Part shown: in pieces, positions 29,569 to 42,182 of the stretch
Numbering within the stretch: the stretch's first letter is position 1
Layout: each line of letters opens with the position of its first letter
Assembly (NCBI GenBank): GCA_029339195.1
Contig: JAPTJF010000178.1
Span: 51,088 to 115,087, forward strand
DNA from: Micractinium sp. NFX-FRZ
Taxonomy: Eukaryota > Chlorophyta > Trebouxiophyceae > Chlorellales > Chlorellaceae
Direction: 5' to 3'
Length of the DNA stretch: 64,000 bases
Made by a program: the position numbers and the translations under genes
Notes under the pieces: model-generated
Database searches by the model: none
Seen by the model: only the letters and a program-made list of their open reading frames with translations
What the model was told of the DNA's origin: nothing

Positions 29569-32500
29569 ATGTCACTCATTGGCAGAAGAGTGGGCAGGTC
29601 GCCCTCCTCCGCCACTCTGGCCCTGTCGGAGTGGCAAGAGAAAGAGGGTCGCAACCAGCTGCAGTCCGCCGTTGACGAGGACGGGTCGCTGCTAGACAAC
29701 TTGACGCTGGAGCTGCGGGTGCACCCCCCCAGCATAGAGATCGACAACCACGCGCACGACAAGTGGACCGTGGTTACCATTGACAGCGCCAACCGGCCAG
29801 GCTCCCTTATATATGTGCGGCGTGTCGTGGCCAGCGTGCGAGCTGCCGGAGCGGCCTGGCGGCGCACACGGAGGGCAGTGCCGTGGTTGTGGAAGGGAAA
29901 CAGACTGTTGGGAGGCCCACGCGGTAGGGGCCAGGCCCCACGCGGCGGCAGCCCCCACGGCGGCAGCCCCTGACCAAGAGTGCGTACCAACTTGCTCGCC
30001 CGCCTCGCCCCTCGCTGAGGCTCACGCCCCTCCCCTGCCCCGCTGCTGCAGATTGTGCAACACTTCACGGAGCTGGACCTGCGCATCATCAGCGCACGCA
30101 TCTCCAGCGATGGCGGCTGGTTTGTTGACGGTGGGTGCCGAGCCGTGCGGCGGGCAGGCGGGCAGTTGGTGGTGCTGGGGGCCGCTAGGCCCATGCGGCT
30201 CACATCATCCCTGCATTGTTATGTTTTCGCGCAGTGTTCCACCTGAGCGAGGCGAATGGAGAGAAGATCCGGAATCCCAAGAAGCTGCAGAGCATCAAGC
30301 AGGCGAGTTCTGCTGCCTGTATGGTGGTGGCCCTTGCACGCCGCTCTGCAAGCAGAGTGTAATGCATGCATGCATGCAGCCTGCGCGCGGGGCACCCTGC
30401 TGCCTGCTGTACTCAGCTGCCATTAGGTGCTGCTTGTGATGGGCGTGCATGCATTGCATGCATGTCGCGGCTGTTCTTGTCGGGCAACAGAATGGTGGAT
30501 GCACATGTCGCCACAGGCCAGCGCGGCAGGCACATACCGCAGCTTGACCCACCCTCTCCCCCTTGCCGCCTGATTCTTTGCCTGTCTATCTGTCCCCTTG
30601 CAGATGCTCAATGTGTACATGCAGCAGGAGGAGGATTTGGTACTCAACGGAGGTGACCATGCCTCATTGTTCCTCATTGCTGCTGTTGCCCCGCTCCACG
30701 TTGCTGCCGGCTGCACGTCGCTGTTGCCTGCTGCCGGCACACCTGCCGCTGCTTCCTGCACGCGCTGCCGCATGTCGCTGGTGCTGCCCGTCCTCTGCCT
30801 CCCCAACATTTTGAGAAAGGCATCGCGTGAGAGGAGACCACCGCTCTGTGAGCTTGGGTCCTTCGCTCATCCACACAGCACTTCTCTCTCCCTGGCACCC
30901 TGCATTCTTGTGCGTGATTGCAGACGAGACTGACGACATTGCGCGTGTGGAGACGACAGTGTTCGAGCTGGCTGGGCCCGACCGCGCCGGCCTGCTGGCC
31001 GAGGTCACCCACCTGCTCACACATAACGGCTGCAATGTGCGGTCGGCAGCGGTGAGTGTTTGGAGTCACTGCGGAGGAGGCAGGGCGGGCAGTGAAGTGT
31101 TGGGGAAGAAGAGCAGTACTGGATGACCACTCGCACCGGGCCCGCTGCTTGCGCCTGCTGCCTGCCCGCCTGCCGGGCTGTGCTGTCCTGCCCGATCATG
31201 GCTCACCCGCGCCGGCCCGCCCTGGCCGCCGCCGCTGCCGCAGGTGTGGACGTACCGCGGGCGCGTGGCCTTTGTTCTGTCCATCACCGAAAAGGGGATG
31301 CCTGTTGTGGATGGCATCAAGCTGCAGCGGCTGCGCCAGCTGGTGCTAGGCATCATGACCCGCCGCCCGGGCAACAGCAACGGCGCGCTGGCAGCGATGG
31401 CGGCGGCGGCGGCGGCGAATGGCGGCAATGCTGGGCTCAACGCTGCGGCGGGCGGCATGGCTGGCGGCGTGATTGTGAACATCCGCAAGGTGCTGGGGCG
31501 GGTGGCGTGTCATGCTGGGTACAGCATGTGCAAGGTCTGGGCTGGTGCGGTGGGGAAGCAGTGGGGCAGCTGTTGATGAGCAGCGGCGGTAGGGCTGGAC
31601 AGGGCAGGCAGCAAGTCCGAGGTGGTGCAGCCTCTGTGGCTGGCTGCGTGCATGCGCACTGTGTGCAGAGGCAGCGTATGCTGAGGCCGCAGCTTGGCTC
31701 CAGCTGCCCCTCTCATGCGCATGCCGTGCTGCGCGCTGTGCCTGCTGCGCTGCAGGTGCGCGGCGAGATCCACCACGACCGCCGCCTGCACCAGCTGATG
31801 CTGCAGGAGGAGATCAACCAGGCAAGTGGCTTGCAGGGAGGGGGCGTGGGCTTGTTTGTTACCAAACTTGGGGGGGATGGGTGGCAGCACCGGCATGGCA
31901 GGATGGAGTGTAGTCGGCACCAGCTGTTGCAGCAGGAGAATACCACCCTGGGGCAACGATGTGTTGGAATGGGAAGCATCATGCCGGCAGGATTATGCCG
32001 GGCAGGGTATCGATGCAGGCTGCTCGAGCCTGCTGCGCACAGCCCGCTTGCTGGGCGGCCCGGAGGCCTGCGTGAGGCCTGCACAGTGCGACAGCATGAG
32101 CCTGCAATGCCGTGTCGAGAGAGGGGCCGCGCAGTGGCTCGCTGCCTGTAGGGGGCCGGCAGCTGCTGCCACATGCATCTGTGTCCGACCGATCTCCCCC
32201 TTCCCTGGATCTGTGCGTGCGTGCAGTGGTCGCAGGGTGTGCGGCTGCGGACGGTCGACGAGGAGGCCCCCGCGGGCGGCGAGCCAGACATGGCAGCAGA
32301 GGCAGCGATGCAGGAGGGTGCAGGCGGCGTGCACCACGAGCGCCCCCCCAGCCAGGAGTCCATGGGCAGCGACGGCAGCGGCCCCATGGACAGCGCGCTC
32401 ATCATGCACGCCGAGGCCGCGCTGCAGGTCAAGGTGTGTGCTGTGTGGGTGCAGGTGTGTGCACGCCGAGGCCGCGCTGCAGGTCAAGGTGTGTGTTGTG

Positions 32501-35268
32501 TGAGCGCAGAGGTGCACGCTGAGGCGGCTCGGCATGGTGGAAGCAGTGCGCTGCACGTCTCAAGTGGCAGGCAGTGTATGCGATGGCGAGCTTTGGGTGC
32601 AGCATGCGCAGAGGGGAGGTCGCCTGCCGCCTGCCTACCAGCCCGCCCGCTCACCCGCGTGGCTGCCGCTTCACCTGTGCAGCTGGCAGGCGCGGGGTTC
32701 GCCCCATCGTACCGCTCCCCCAAGCACGACCGCCCGGCGATCGACATCGACTACAGGCAAGGGGAAGCCCGGGTTGGGTTGAGGGGCGCTGCACTGGGCT
32801 CGTTTGAGCGGTACAGCAGGAAGTAGTGCTGCCTCGTTGGTTGCATGCGTAAGGGCTGCACTGCGCTCCTCCTCTGCCCTTCTTACCCGTCCTGCCGTCT
32901 TCTGCTGATAGCGGAAGACCCCCTTGAGTTTGCCCTTGCTCTCCCCTCACCTTGACTGCCCTCACGCATGCAGTCAAGACTGCGACAACTCCCGGCGTGC
33001 AACACAGCCACACACATGCACCCAAACCAATCTCTCCCCTCTCCCAGCTGACGCCGCAAAGACTGATCAGCACCCTGCACCCTGTCCTGTCCTGTCCTGT
33101 CCACACAACTACAGCTCCGACTGTGACTACTGGATCATCTCCATCCGGTGCCGCGACAGGAACAAGCTACTGTTTGACACAGGTGGGCGGGGAGGGCGGG
33201 CCTGGCGGGGGGCCAAAGTGACGGGGCGACGCCTGGGCTGGGCAATGTGGCAGCAATGTAGCGCCCGGCAATTTAGGGCTTGCAGGAGGCACCGCAGCGT
33301 TGCAACCTTCGGGGGGGCAAAGCAGCCGGCCCCCTCCCATTTCGTGATGAGAGGTTGGATGTGGGGTTTGCACGCAGCCGTCTTATGGCCCACCCGCCCC
33401 TGCGCTCACACCCTCAAGCACCCTGCCGGCCAGCTTCAAGGGCTTTGGAAGCTGTCCATCGCCGAGATGTCCAACCTCTGCTTCCTCTCTCCCGCCTCCC
33501 CCCGCTGCAGTGTGCACGCTGGCCGACCTGTCGTACGACATCTACCACGCCACCATTGACACCAGCGACGTGGACGGGACGGCACAGCAGGAGTTCTATG
33601 TGCGGTGAGTGCAGAGTGCCAGCTCACTGGTGCTCGCAGTGGTGGTGGGTGGGCGGGTGGCTGGCTGGGTGGCTGGATGGATGGATGGGATGTGGGGGGG
33701 AGACGAGGCAGCGGTGGGGTGGATTGCTGGCATGGATTTGTGGCTGCACTGGGGGCGCCTGGCAGGGTGACCTGAGCGCCTGAGCTTGGTGTGCCGCCTG
33801 CTGCCTTCCACCTGTTGCCCGCAGGCCCCGCACTGGAGACTCTGGCTTTGACCGGCCGCAGGCAGAGCTGCTGCGGGCGATGCTGGAGTCGAGCATCCAG
33901 GTCAGCACGGCCAGGTGGAGGGCATGCTGACCTGGCATGCCTCACGTGGCATCCAGCGCAGCCAGCCTCCATTGCGTCTGGGCCTGCAGCGCCCCGCCCT
34001 CGCCACGCTCGCTCCCTTGCGACTGCCCGCTAGCCCATCCCTACCACCCCCCTGCCTCTCAACCTGACCCCTGCATCTGCCTGCCCGGCCCCTCCCCTCC
34101 CTCCCCCTGCAGCGCCGCTTCCCCAAGGGCCTCAAGGTGCACGTGCACTCGCTGGACCGGTTTGGCTGCCTGGCGGCCCTCACGCGCGTCCTGCACCAGG
34201 TGCGCTGCCCCGCCGTGGCAGCTGCTGCCGACAGGGCTCAGTGTGACGCGCGCGGATGTGCAAGCTGCACAGTGTGTCCAATCTGCCAGGTGTACGAGCT
34301 CGCCTTCCTTTCTGCTGCCCTCCGTTTTCCGTTGCTGCTGCAGACGGGGCTGAGCGTGACGCGTGCCAAGGTGCGCACCTATGCCACCAGCAAGAGCAGC
34401 GGGCACACCTTCTATGTCATGGACGCCAAGGGGGGACCCCCCGACAAGTGAGCACAGGCAGCCCATGCACTGCACCGTACTGGGCCCCCCTGGGTGGTGG
34501 TGGCGGTGGTGGAGGGGGGGGCCGCGCATTGTTTCCGCCATAGATGCAGGGGAGTAGCCCACCCCAGGCTCCCAAGTTTGGGCGGAGCAGGTGCAGGGCG
34601 GGCACATGCTTCACATGGTTCAGGCTGCCGCGGCAGCCCGCTTGCCTGCCGTGCCTGCCGTGTCCCACGCACACTCCCGCGCACATGCACCGCACCCCTG
34701 CTGCTGATCCCCTCCCTGCTGTGACGTGCTGTGCTGGCCCGCTGCCTGCCTGGGTGTGGTGCAGGGCGCGCGTGGAGGCCGCCTGCCGCGAGATTGGGGG
34801 CCAGCTGGTGGAGGCGGGCCAGGAGGCGCGCAGCAGCAGCGTTGGCAGCCACCGCTTCTCCTACTCATTCCTGCAGGTGGGTGGTGCTGTGATGGGGTGT
34901 GGGGTTGGCGTGGTGGGGGGTGCAAGGCGGTGGGTGGGTGGGGGAGGAGAGATTCGGCGGTGTTTAGGTGATAGGGGGGAGGGGATTGGGTGTGAGGTGT
35001 TCTGTGGAAGCAGGGAAGACGATTGGGTGTGTGGTGATGTGGTGTTGGGGTTGAGAGCGGGGAAGTGAATTTTTGTTTGTGCCCTGGCTGTGTGTTGGCC
35101 GGGATGGAGGATTTGCTGTTGGAGGGGGAGAGCACATGCGTGCTTTGCGACCCAACGGTGCCAACTGATGGACCCGCCCGACTCGGTCCCGCCCTGCCCT
35201 GCGTGCAGCGCAACTGGAACTCCGCATGGGGCGGCTCCCCCGGCCAGTCCAGCTGCGGCAGCACGTGA
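29569..35268 (+). CDS. ACR-like protein with four ACT domains
   Basis: Sixteen exons: 29569..29814, 30052..30130, 30235..30302, 30604..30652, 30924..31051, 31244..31489, 31756..31821, 32227..32427, 32683..32756, 33115..33182, 33511..33604, 33825..33900, 34113..34199, 34344..34447, 34765..34876, 35209..35268; 585 residues. ACT domains bind amino acids allosterically; plant ACR proteins are built almost wholly of ACT domains and act as amino-acid sensors. ACT1 (~63-120) has NRPGSLIYIVQHFTELDL and ARISSDGGWFVDVFHL. ACT2 (~150-215) has GPDRAGLLAEVTHLLTHNGC and GRVAFVLSI. ACT3 (~388-440) has CRDRNKLLFDTVCTLADL. ACT4 (~475-525) has SLDRFGCLAALTRVLHQTGL. A Gly/Ala/Asn insert and an acidic linker separate halves. 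Donors at 30303, 31822 and 32757 are GC. Exon 8 could instead end at 32433. Confidence 0.88.
32406..32502 (+). repeat. 55-nt direct repeat across a 5' splice site in the ACR-like gene
   Basis: The exon end gcacgccgaggccgcgctgc, its donor and the next ~20 nt recur 55 nt downstream (from 32461) with one mismatch in about 42 nt. A third decayed copy starts near 32514. Confidence 0.9.
34222..34392 (+). repeat. 113-nt spaced copy of an exon start inside the preceding intron
   Basis: acagggctcagtgtgacgcg (34231) resembles the start of the 34344 exon (acggggctgagcgtgacgcg), including the preceding gctgctgc before the acceptor. This is a decayed tandem duplicate of the 3' splice region. Confidence 0.7.
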
Positions 35269-37364
35269 CAAGATGCATCCTTTCTCTTCCCACCTGCTTT
35301 CGTCAGACACCATTCTCAGTTCCCATAAGGCAACCCAACAACCGCACCGATTCACACCGCTGCACCACACTGTTTCCAACCACCGACCGCCCCCTCCCCA
35401 CGGACAGCCTGCCACCCCACCCCACACGCCCGATCTTGGACCGTCCCCAGCCGGCGGCTTGCTGCAGCGGCGCCGCGCCTGCGTGCCGCGCGCGTCTCCC
35501 ACTTCCTCCCACCCACTTCCTTGGTACTCCAGCCTCCCTTTACCAATCCCATTTGTTTGCTAGTGTGCGCTCGCGCCTGCCCCTTTTCCGCATCCCGCTG
35601 GGGCGGGCCGGCGCCCGCCACCCCGGTGCTGGCCGACCCTCTTTAGTAGCGCCCTGCCAATTCTTCGTGCCTGCGTGTGCTACTAGCGCGCTGCCTGTCT
35701 AATGGTTTCACTGTGTGCCTGCTCGCCCCGCCATTATTTGCCTGCCTGCGCCGGCTGGCCCCAGGGGCCGTGCCACGCGTGCATGTGCTGACGGCAGCCC
35801 CCTGCCACAAACGCCGTCTGTACAGTAGCTCCCAAGGGCGCGCCCGCCTGCGCCCGCCGCCCCTCTTTCATTCCACCACTGCCCCTCCTCTCCGCGCACA
35901 GCCTCGGCGTTTCCCTCCTGTCACTGACCCAGCTGGCGGCGCCTGCTCCCGCGACCCCGCCGCACCCCCCCACGCGGCCCTACCGCGCGCCATAGCCCGC
36001 CCCCTTCCCCCCTTTAACCGTTGACGACGCGCCCGCCCCATGCACCGACCACCCTAGTTTTCTCTGCCCACCCCCACACACGTGCGGCTCTTGCTTGCCG
36101 CACCCGTGTGCCTCCTCCCCTGAAGCACTGCATTCCGCCTGCCCACCCCGCCGCCGCTGTAGCGGGGCCTCCCCTCCCTCCCCCCGGCTTTATATTTGTG
36201 TGTGCTCTACCCGCGTGTGATGCTTGTGCTCGAACCTCTCTCTATCCCTGTTGCGTTGCGTGAGAAGTGAAGGCGCCCTGTTTCCTTTTTGCACCCCCCT
36301 TGCCTCCACTGGCCCACCCCCCTGTAATCTACCCGTCCTGAGCCGTTGCGCAGGCCAGGGGAAGGAGAGGCGCAAGGTTGGTGGACTCGCTTGCACATCC
36401 GTCCGTCACCAGAGGGGCTTCCCTAGAAAGGTGGGGGTTGCAGGCATGTGAGATGGACAGACACGCGAAGCAGGCATCTGTTGTGGCAGACAGTGGGGGG
36501 CATGGCTCCCCTGTAGTTGACTCGACATGCTGGCACCACAAGTGGCGGCATAGCGCGGCACCGCACTGGCTTCTCCCGTCGGAAAAACGACAACACACCG
36601 ACAGCCAGCGTCCCTCACCTTGCACCCTGGCTCTCCATGACCCCCCGAGGCACGGGTGGAAGCCTGCACAGGCTGCGCATCCTCCTGCCGCCGCCCTCTG
36701 CAGCTTCCCTTGGTGGCCTGCCGCCGCCCCGCTGGCTTTGCTTCCAAGCCGACTTTGCTCCCGCATGTTCCATTCCCGAATTGTTTCACGTTTCAGCGCC
36801 GAGCTGTGAGTTCATTTGAGGCCTTTGCCGTCGATCCATTCGGTCCCCAGGGTGGAAGGCGGCTCGAGGGCCGTAGCCGCAGGGGGAAGAAAAGCCCTGT
36901 CCGCTCATCCCTCGCGCTCCTTCACACTCCATCCGGTCATCCATGCACATGGCTTGGACGCCATGTTGCTGAGCGGGCCGCTCGGCCGCACATTGAGTGG
37001 CAACGGGCTGACAATGGTAGTCTACCGGCAGCACTCCGACTCTGCAACTCTGGCCGCCCAATTGGCAGCCATTCAACATGAGGGGCAGCCCATGACGCCC
37101 CGGACGCCGCCGAAGGGCAGGTGGGCCATCAAAGTGCACAATGCAGATCGCCCCGCGTCTGGACCGTGTTGGTAGCGACAACGGGCAGCACTGCTACTGG
37201 CGGCATGCAGACACGCTGTTGCTGCAGCCGCCGCTGCTAGGTGTCGGCCAATCTCCCCGCTCTCGAAGTTTGACGCCCCTTGCTATTAGAGGGCGCAGAC
37301 GAGTGCCATCGACACCTGCGTATTTATCAACAATTATGAGCACGTTGCCCGGCCTTGCTGCAGG
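35269..37364. other. Pyrimidine-rich intergenic region
   Basis: 2.1 kb, overwhelmingly C+T on the + strand up to ~36320, with many short ccccgcc/cctcccc runs. The first ~1.05 kb reads as a long 3' UTR of the ACR-like gene ending at TGTAA (36323). The remainder would hold the kelch promoter. No gene was recognised on either strand. Confidence 0.45.
36323..36327 (+). terminator. Candidate TGTAA poly(A) signal of the ACR-like gene
   Basis: First clear TGTAA after the stop, ~1.05 kb downstream at the end of the pyrimidine-rich stretch. Confidence 0.4.
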
Positions 37365-40300
37365 ATGCACCCCTTCGCGCGGCAAGCCGCCGCCGTTCGC
37401 CGCCGCCGCCGCACCCTGCTCACGCGCCTGCTTGCCGCCGGGCTGGTGGCGGCGGTGCTGATAAACAACTACCGGATGCACGTGGCAGGGAGCGCAGAGG
37501 ACTGGGACGACGAGGGGGCCTGGGACGAACCCAGCAGCAGCAGCAGTAGCAGCCGCGGCGGCGGCGGTGCCCTGGCAGGCCTGCGCAGCTGGCTGGCAGG
37601 GTCGCGCGGCGCAAGCCGTCGAAGCCTGCGTGAGGGCCCGCCCGGGCTCACCGAACCAGGCCTGGCAGCAGAGGCGCCGCCGTGGCAAGCCACGCATAGC
37701 GGTCCCGGTGCCGGCGCTGCCGGGGCGGCCCAGTTTGAGCGCTGGTGGCTCCTAGGTGCGGCCGCGCGGGGCACATGCAAGCGACGGTGCCTGCGCACTG
37801 CTTTTGCGCTGCGCCTGCATGCCTGCGCCGCCCCCCTTGCACGCTACTTTCTGTTGGGACGCATGCGGTGCACCTCCACGCGTGCCTGCTCGTCACTGTG
37901 GCCTGCCCGGTCCTGTGCCCTTCCACGCGCACGCTCATCATGGCGGCATGCTCGCACCTTCCCCCCTTCGGTGCCCTGCAGATGGCTACGCGCAGGTCAC
38001 CCCGCAGCAGCTGCAGCTGGCGCGGCTTCAGCAGCAGCAGCTAGAGCAGCAGCAGCAGCAGTTTCTGGGAGGGGCGGGCGACGGCTGGCCCCAGGAGGTT
38101 GACGAGGATTGGGAGGCAGCGGGGATCGACGGCCTTGCCGACGCAGATCTCCCGCCGCTGCAGCACGTGCTGGGGCTGAAGCGCCTGCAGCCCTCCGCCT
38201 TCAAGCTGTACGACTTCAAGGCCAAGAGCTGGGTGCAGCACAACGTGACGCGGGTGCGCGGGGTTTGACCAGGAATGGAACCCCGCTGCTGCCGCACGCT
38301 CAAGCCGGGCTGTGCGTGCTCCAACCCTGCCACGAGAGGCCCGGGACGGCAGCAGCTCACGCGCATGTTTGTGCCCTGCCCTGCCCTGCTGTGCCTGGCT
38401 TGCCAGCCTGCCTGCCTGCCTGCACCTTGCTCCGTGCCCATGTACCGCCCACTCATACCGTTGCGGGCCCGCCCTTGCCGCTCCCCCGCTCTTTCTTGCC
38501 CCCCGCTGTTGCCCCCGCCCCTCACTCACTCACTCCCGCCCCTCGCCTCCCCTCCCTGCACCGCTTAACAACAGATACCGGTGGAGGTGCCCGTGGCGCG
38601 CTGGGCTGTGGCCTCGCTGCTCAACAAGGCCAAGAAGAAAGAATCCATCATCTTCCTGCTGGGCGGCTACGCCTCGCAGAAGGAGGTTGCGGCGGGGCGG
38701 CCGCCGCGGCCGCCCAAAACCGACGCCGGCGGCGGAGTGACCCTGCGCACCGCCGGCGCGGGCGCCGCCGTCGCCGGCCTGGCGGCCACCTGCCCGCTGG
38801 CCTCTGCCAGCGTGTATGCCGTCAACACAGGGCGCAGCCGGTTCCGTGCGCTGCCGCCGCTGCCAGAGGCGCGCTTCGGCGGCGCCGCCGTCGTGGCGGG
38901 CGCGCGCCTGCACCTCCTCGGCGGCTGGGCCACGCCCGACCGCACCGAGCGCCTGGCGCAGCCCACAAGCACTCACTGGAGCATTGGCCTGAATGCAGGT
39001 GCGGCTGGGCGGTGTGTTACAGCGGTGGAGGGCAGGCAAGGGTGGTGGGAGTGCAGCGGGGGCAGCAAGCATTGATGTTATTGATGCTGTTGTTGTTGTC
39101 GGCTCATACTTGCCGTCACGTGAGCGGCAGACCCAGCAGAGCGGCCTGCCGACTTGCTGCTCTGCCCTGCATGCTCACTCCGCGGCTCATGTTTGCCCCG
39201 CCGCCCGCCCGTTCCGCTCCCCGCCCTGCAGACGGCAGCAGCGCCCCTGAGTGGCAGGAGGAGCTCCAGCTGCCTGCAGAGCTGCTGGGGCGGCGGCTGA
39301 GCGTCATGGCTCTGCAGGCCGAGGAAGATGGGGAGCCACAGCTGTATGCCTGGACTGACGGCAGCAGCGACAGCGCCGCCTCTGACAGCGGCGAGGCAGC
39401 GTGCTACGCTGAGCACGCTGCGGCAGCAGCAGGAGCAGCAGCAGGTGGCGGCAGCAGCAAGGGGCGACCCGTGCAGCTGTGGTCTTATGGAGCAAGCAGC
39501 GGCTGGCAGAAGCGCGGGTGCGTGTGGGGTGTGCCAGGGGCTGGGGGTCTGCAAAGGGCGGGGGTTGCCCCGCGCTCATGCCCCCACCATCCCTGCCTGC
39601 CTGACCGAGCGAATGCATGCTGCCGGGCTGCCCACCACCTTCCACCCCGCTCACGTCCAGTCTGCGGGACCCCGCACATCCCTCTCGCTGCTGTCCCGCC
39701 AACTGTCCATGCTGAGCGCACGCCTTGTCCCGTCCGGGCTACTTGCCCCTTCCCTGATGCCTGCCTGCCTGCCTGCCTGCCTCCCAGTTTCCTGTCTGCC
39801 CATACTACTGCCTTCCCTGCTTCCTCTTTCTGCATGGCCTCACCCCCCACACGTGTGCCCCGTGCAGGCCCCTCCCCCAGCCCTTGGCCGACGACATCCA
39901 GTGCGCCGTGGCGGCCTCGCCCCACGAAATCCTGGCGGTGGGGTCTGTGGAGCGCTCCGGCCTCCTCACCACCCAGCGAGGCCTGTGGCAGTACGACGCC
40001 CGCAACGGCGGCGCCTGGGCGCGCGCAGGGTGCGTGCGCGCCCGCAGCACAGCGCGCCTGCCTGCCTGCTTGCCTGCTTGACCGCCTGCCTGCCTGCCTG
40101 CTTGACCGCCCGCCTGCCTGCCTGCTTGACCGCCTGCCTGCCTGCCTGCTTGACCGCCCGCCTGCTCTCTGTCGCCCTGCTGTGCTGGCATCCCGCCTGG
40201 CTGGCTAGCTGCTGGGCTGCCGCCCTGCCCCCACCTGCCTGCCCGCCCACCCGCCTGCCCGCCCGCCCGTCTTCGACCCCCAGCCGGCGCAGCACCTTGC

Positions 40301-40742
40301 TGCCGCACTCCCTCTGCCCACACCCTCCCTCCGCCCACCCTCCCTTCCCTTCCTCCTCCTCCCCTTCCTATGCAGTTGGGCCCCCGTCAAGTTTGAGGGG
40401 CAGCTGTGCGCCATGTATCACACGCGGCTGTTCATCAGCGGCGGATTGCCTGCTGAGCCTGCTCCCCTGTCCCAGGCTGAGCTGGGCCTGCTGCCTGACC
40501 TGTCAGCTGAGCTGGCAGAGCTGGAAGCTGGGGCGGAAGCTGAGGCCGAGGCAGCGCAGCTGGAAGGGCACGCGGCGGCAGCGGGGTCGGACGTGGCGGC
40601 AGAGGGCGCAGCAAGAGCGGCGCGGACCGTGGCGGCTGTCGGGGAGGCTGGGGCGGCTGCGCTGGAGGCTGCCTCTGCAGCCGTGGTGGCAGCGCGGGAT
40701 GGCGGCCAGCGGGCCGCGGCCGGCGCTGCTGCCGCGGCGTGA
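37365..40742 (+). CDS. Membrane-anchored kelch-repeat protein
   Basis: Six exons: 37365..37755, 37982..38253, 38575..38998, 39232..39517, 39868..40029, 40376..40742; 633 residues. Arg-rich RRRRR then TLLTRLLAAGLVAAVLINNY form a type II signal anchor (residues ~13-35), placing the rest in the ER/Golgi lumen or outside. Kelch-like blades follow: SIIFLLGGYASQKE, ASVYAVNTGRSRFRALPPLP, ARFGGAAVVAGARLHLLGGW, WSYGASSGWQKRG, GLWQYDARNGGAW and LCAMYHTRLFISGG. Low-complexity Ser/Gly, Gln and Ala runs lie between blades. The last ~90 residues are an Ala/Glu helix-forming tail. Kelch propellers bind proteins or glycans, or host galactose-oxidase-like enzymes; no copper-site residues could be assigned, so a binding role is the safer guess. 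Confidence 0.72.
40053..40163 (+). repeat. 24-nt tandem repeat x4 in kelch intron 5
   Basis: cttgaccgcc recurs at 40077, 40101, 40125 and 40149, embedded in cctgcctgcctg. It lies just after the donor at 40030. Confidence 0.85.
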
Positions 40743-42182
40743 CGCTGCCGCCACCTCGTGCAACCTGCCTAGCCAGCATGTGGGCGTGGCACAGCGGCCT
40801 CGAGAGGCGCGGTGGTGCGCCAGTGCCTCCTTTGTCCAGTGCCCGCTCCCTCTCCGCTGGCTGGTTGCTAGCCCTCGGTTGCTCCCCGGTTTGCCATCGT
40901 GCCAGCCCCTCTCGTCCCCCCTTTTCCCCTCGCTGCCTGCACGCTGCGCCACCCTGCTACCGCCCTCTCCGCCTCCCACAATAAGCATAACCAGGCCCTT
41001 TGCCTGACCTGCAGCATTGCCTACGCCCCTTCCCCATCTGACACACGTCTCGCCTTCCTTCCCTGCTTCCTTTCTTTCTTTCACTGTACTCGTCCGTGCC
41101 TCCTGGGACCTGCCCTGCACCCTGTGGAGTGCGCGGTGCGTGCCTGCGCCGCGCGCGCCAGCAGCGCGCTAACGCTCCTGCCGGGGCCTTCAGCGCACCG
41201 CCGGCCCCCTCCTCCCCTTGTGTGCCTGCTCGTCTTCGTCCCTGCATACTACCAACACGGTCTGTCCAACCGAACCTGCCCTGCGTCCGCCCCCACACCC
41301 TAGAAAGCCTTGCGTCGCTTGTGTCGTGTGCCGCACCGTGTCCCGACAGCACTGCCCCTCATAACTTCCGCGCGCGACTACCGCAATCTCCGTCCCCTCC
41401 CCATCCTCCCAGCTAGGCAGGCCCCATTTGCTTAGTGGTCCAATTCTCCCCGCCTGCTTTGGGCGGGCAGCCAGCGTTGTGCCTCCTCCCCTCCCCATGC
41501 CCTCCCATATTCCGTGCCCCCACGTGCCTTTGCTCTCTTACTCCCTTACCCTTCCCCCCCGTTATTCTTTCCAGGCGTCCACCACGGACCTGACTTGCAG
41601 CAGCGCAGCCCTTCCTTGTAACCTCCACCCCAGAGCCAGCACTGGCGCCAAGCAGCGGGGGCGATGCAGGCTGTGCGGCAGCAGGCAGTGGCGGTGTGGT
41701 GTTTGGGGCGCGCCCCACCGCGGGCTGGTTCACAACGGCGGTACTAGAGCAGGCTCCCCTGCAGCTGGCAAGGGACCATGGCTGTGTGATTCAGCTTTAC
41801 GATTGGGGCATCCCTTGTTGAGCATCCATGTCGAGTGAAGCATGCCAAGTGGGCCTGCCACCTTGCGCTCCCACAGTGGCAGACGCGCTGGCGCAGGCTG
41901 TGCCTTCTCCTACCTGCCTCACACACAAGGCTTCACACCCTACATATCCCGACTTCAAACTGTCTCACCACCTCACCCGAGGCGCCTAAACACACGGCAC
42001 AGAGCGAACAGCGTGCCCTCCACGATCCCTGGCTGTGCGTGCCTTTGCGACTTCCCCCAGCCAACTATCTTCCTTTCCGATGTGCCAGTTTGCTCCCTCT
42101 CCTTTCAAATAGGGTGTGTGCACTGTTGCACCTATTTTAGACGCAAATCGAGGCCGAATATCACCGTGACCACGGCCCCGCG
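40743..42182. other. Pyrimidine-rich intergenic region
   Basis: 1.4 kb. The first ~880 nt are C/T-rich and end at TGTAA (41618), fitting a long kelch 3' UTR. The last ~500 nt, less skewed, should hold the AP2 gene promoter/5' UTR. No gene seen. Confidence 0.45.
41618..41622 (+). terminator. Candidate TGTAA poly(A) signal of the kelch gene
   Basis: Situated ~876 nt after the stop, at the 3' end of the pyrimidine-rich tract. Confidence 0.4.

Noticed and set aside
36955..37175. Possible small gene starting ATGTTGCTGAGCGGGCCG
   Set aside because: Open for only ~70 codons, no recognisable protein, lies where the kelch promoter is expected.
38109..40208. 699-codon open frame across the kelch gene
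   Set aside because: Different frame from the kelch blades; composition is low-complexity and no stops occur simply because of GC bias.
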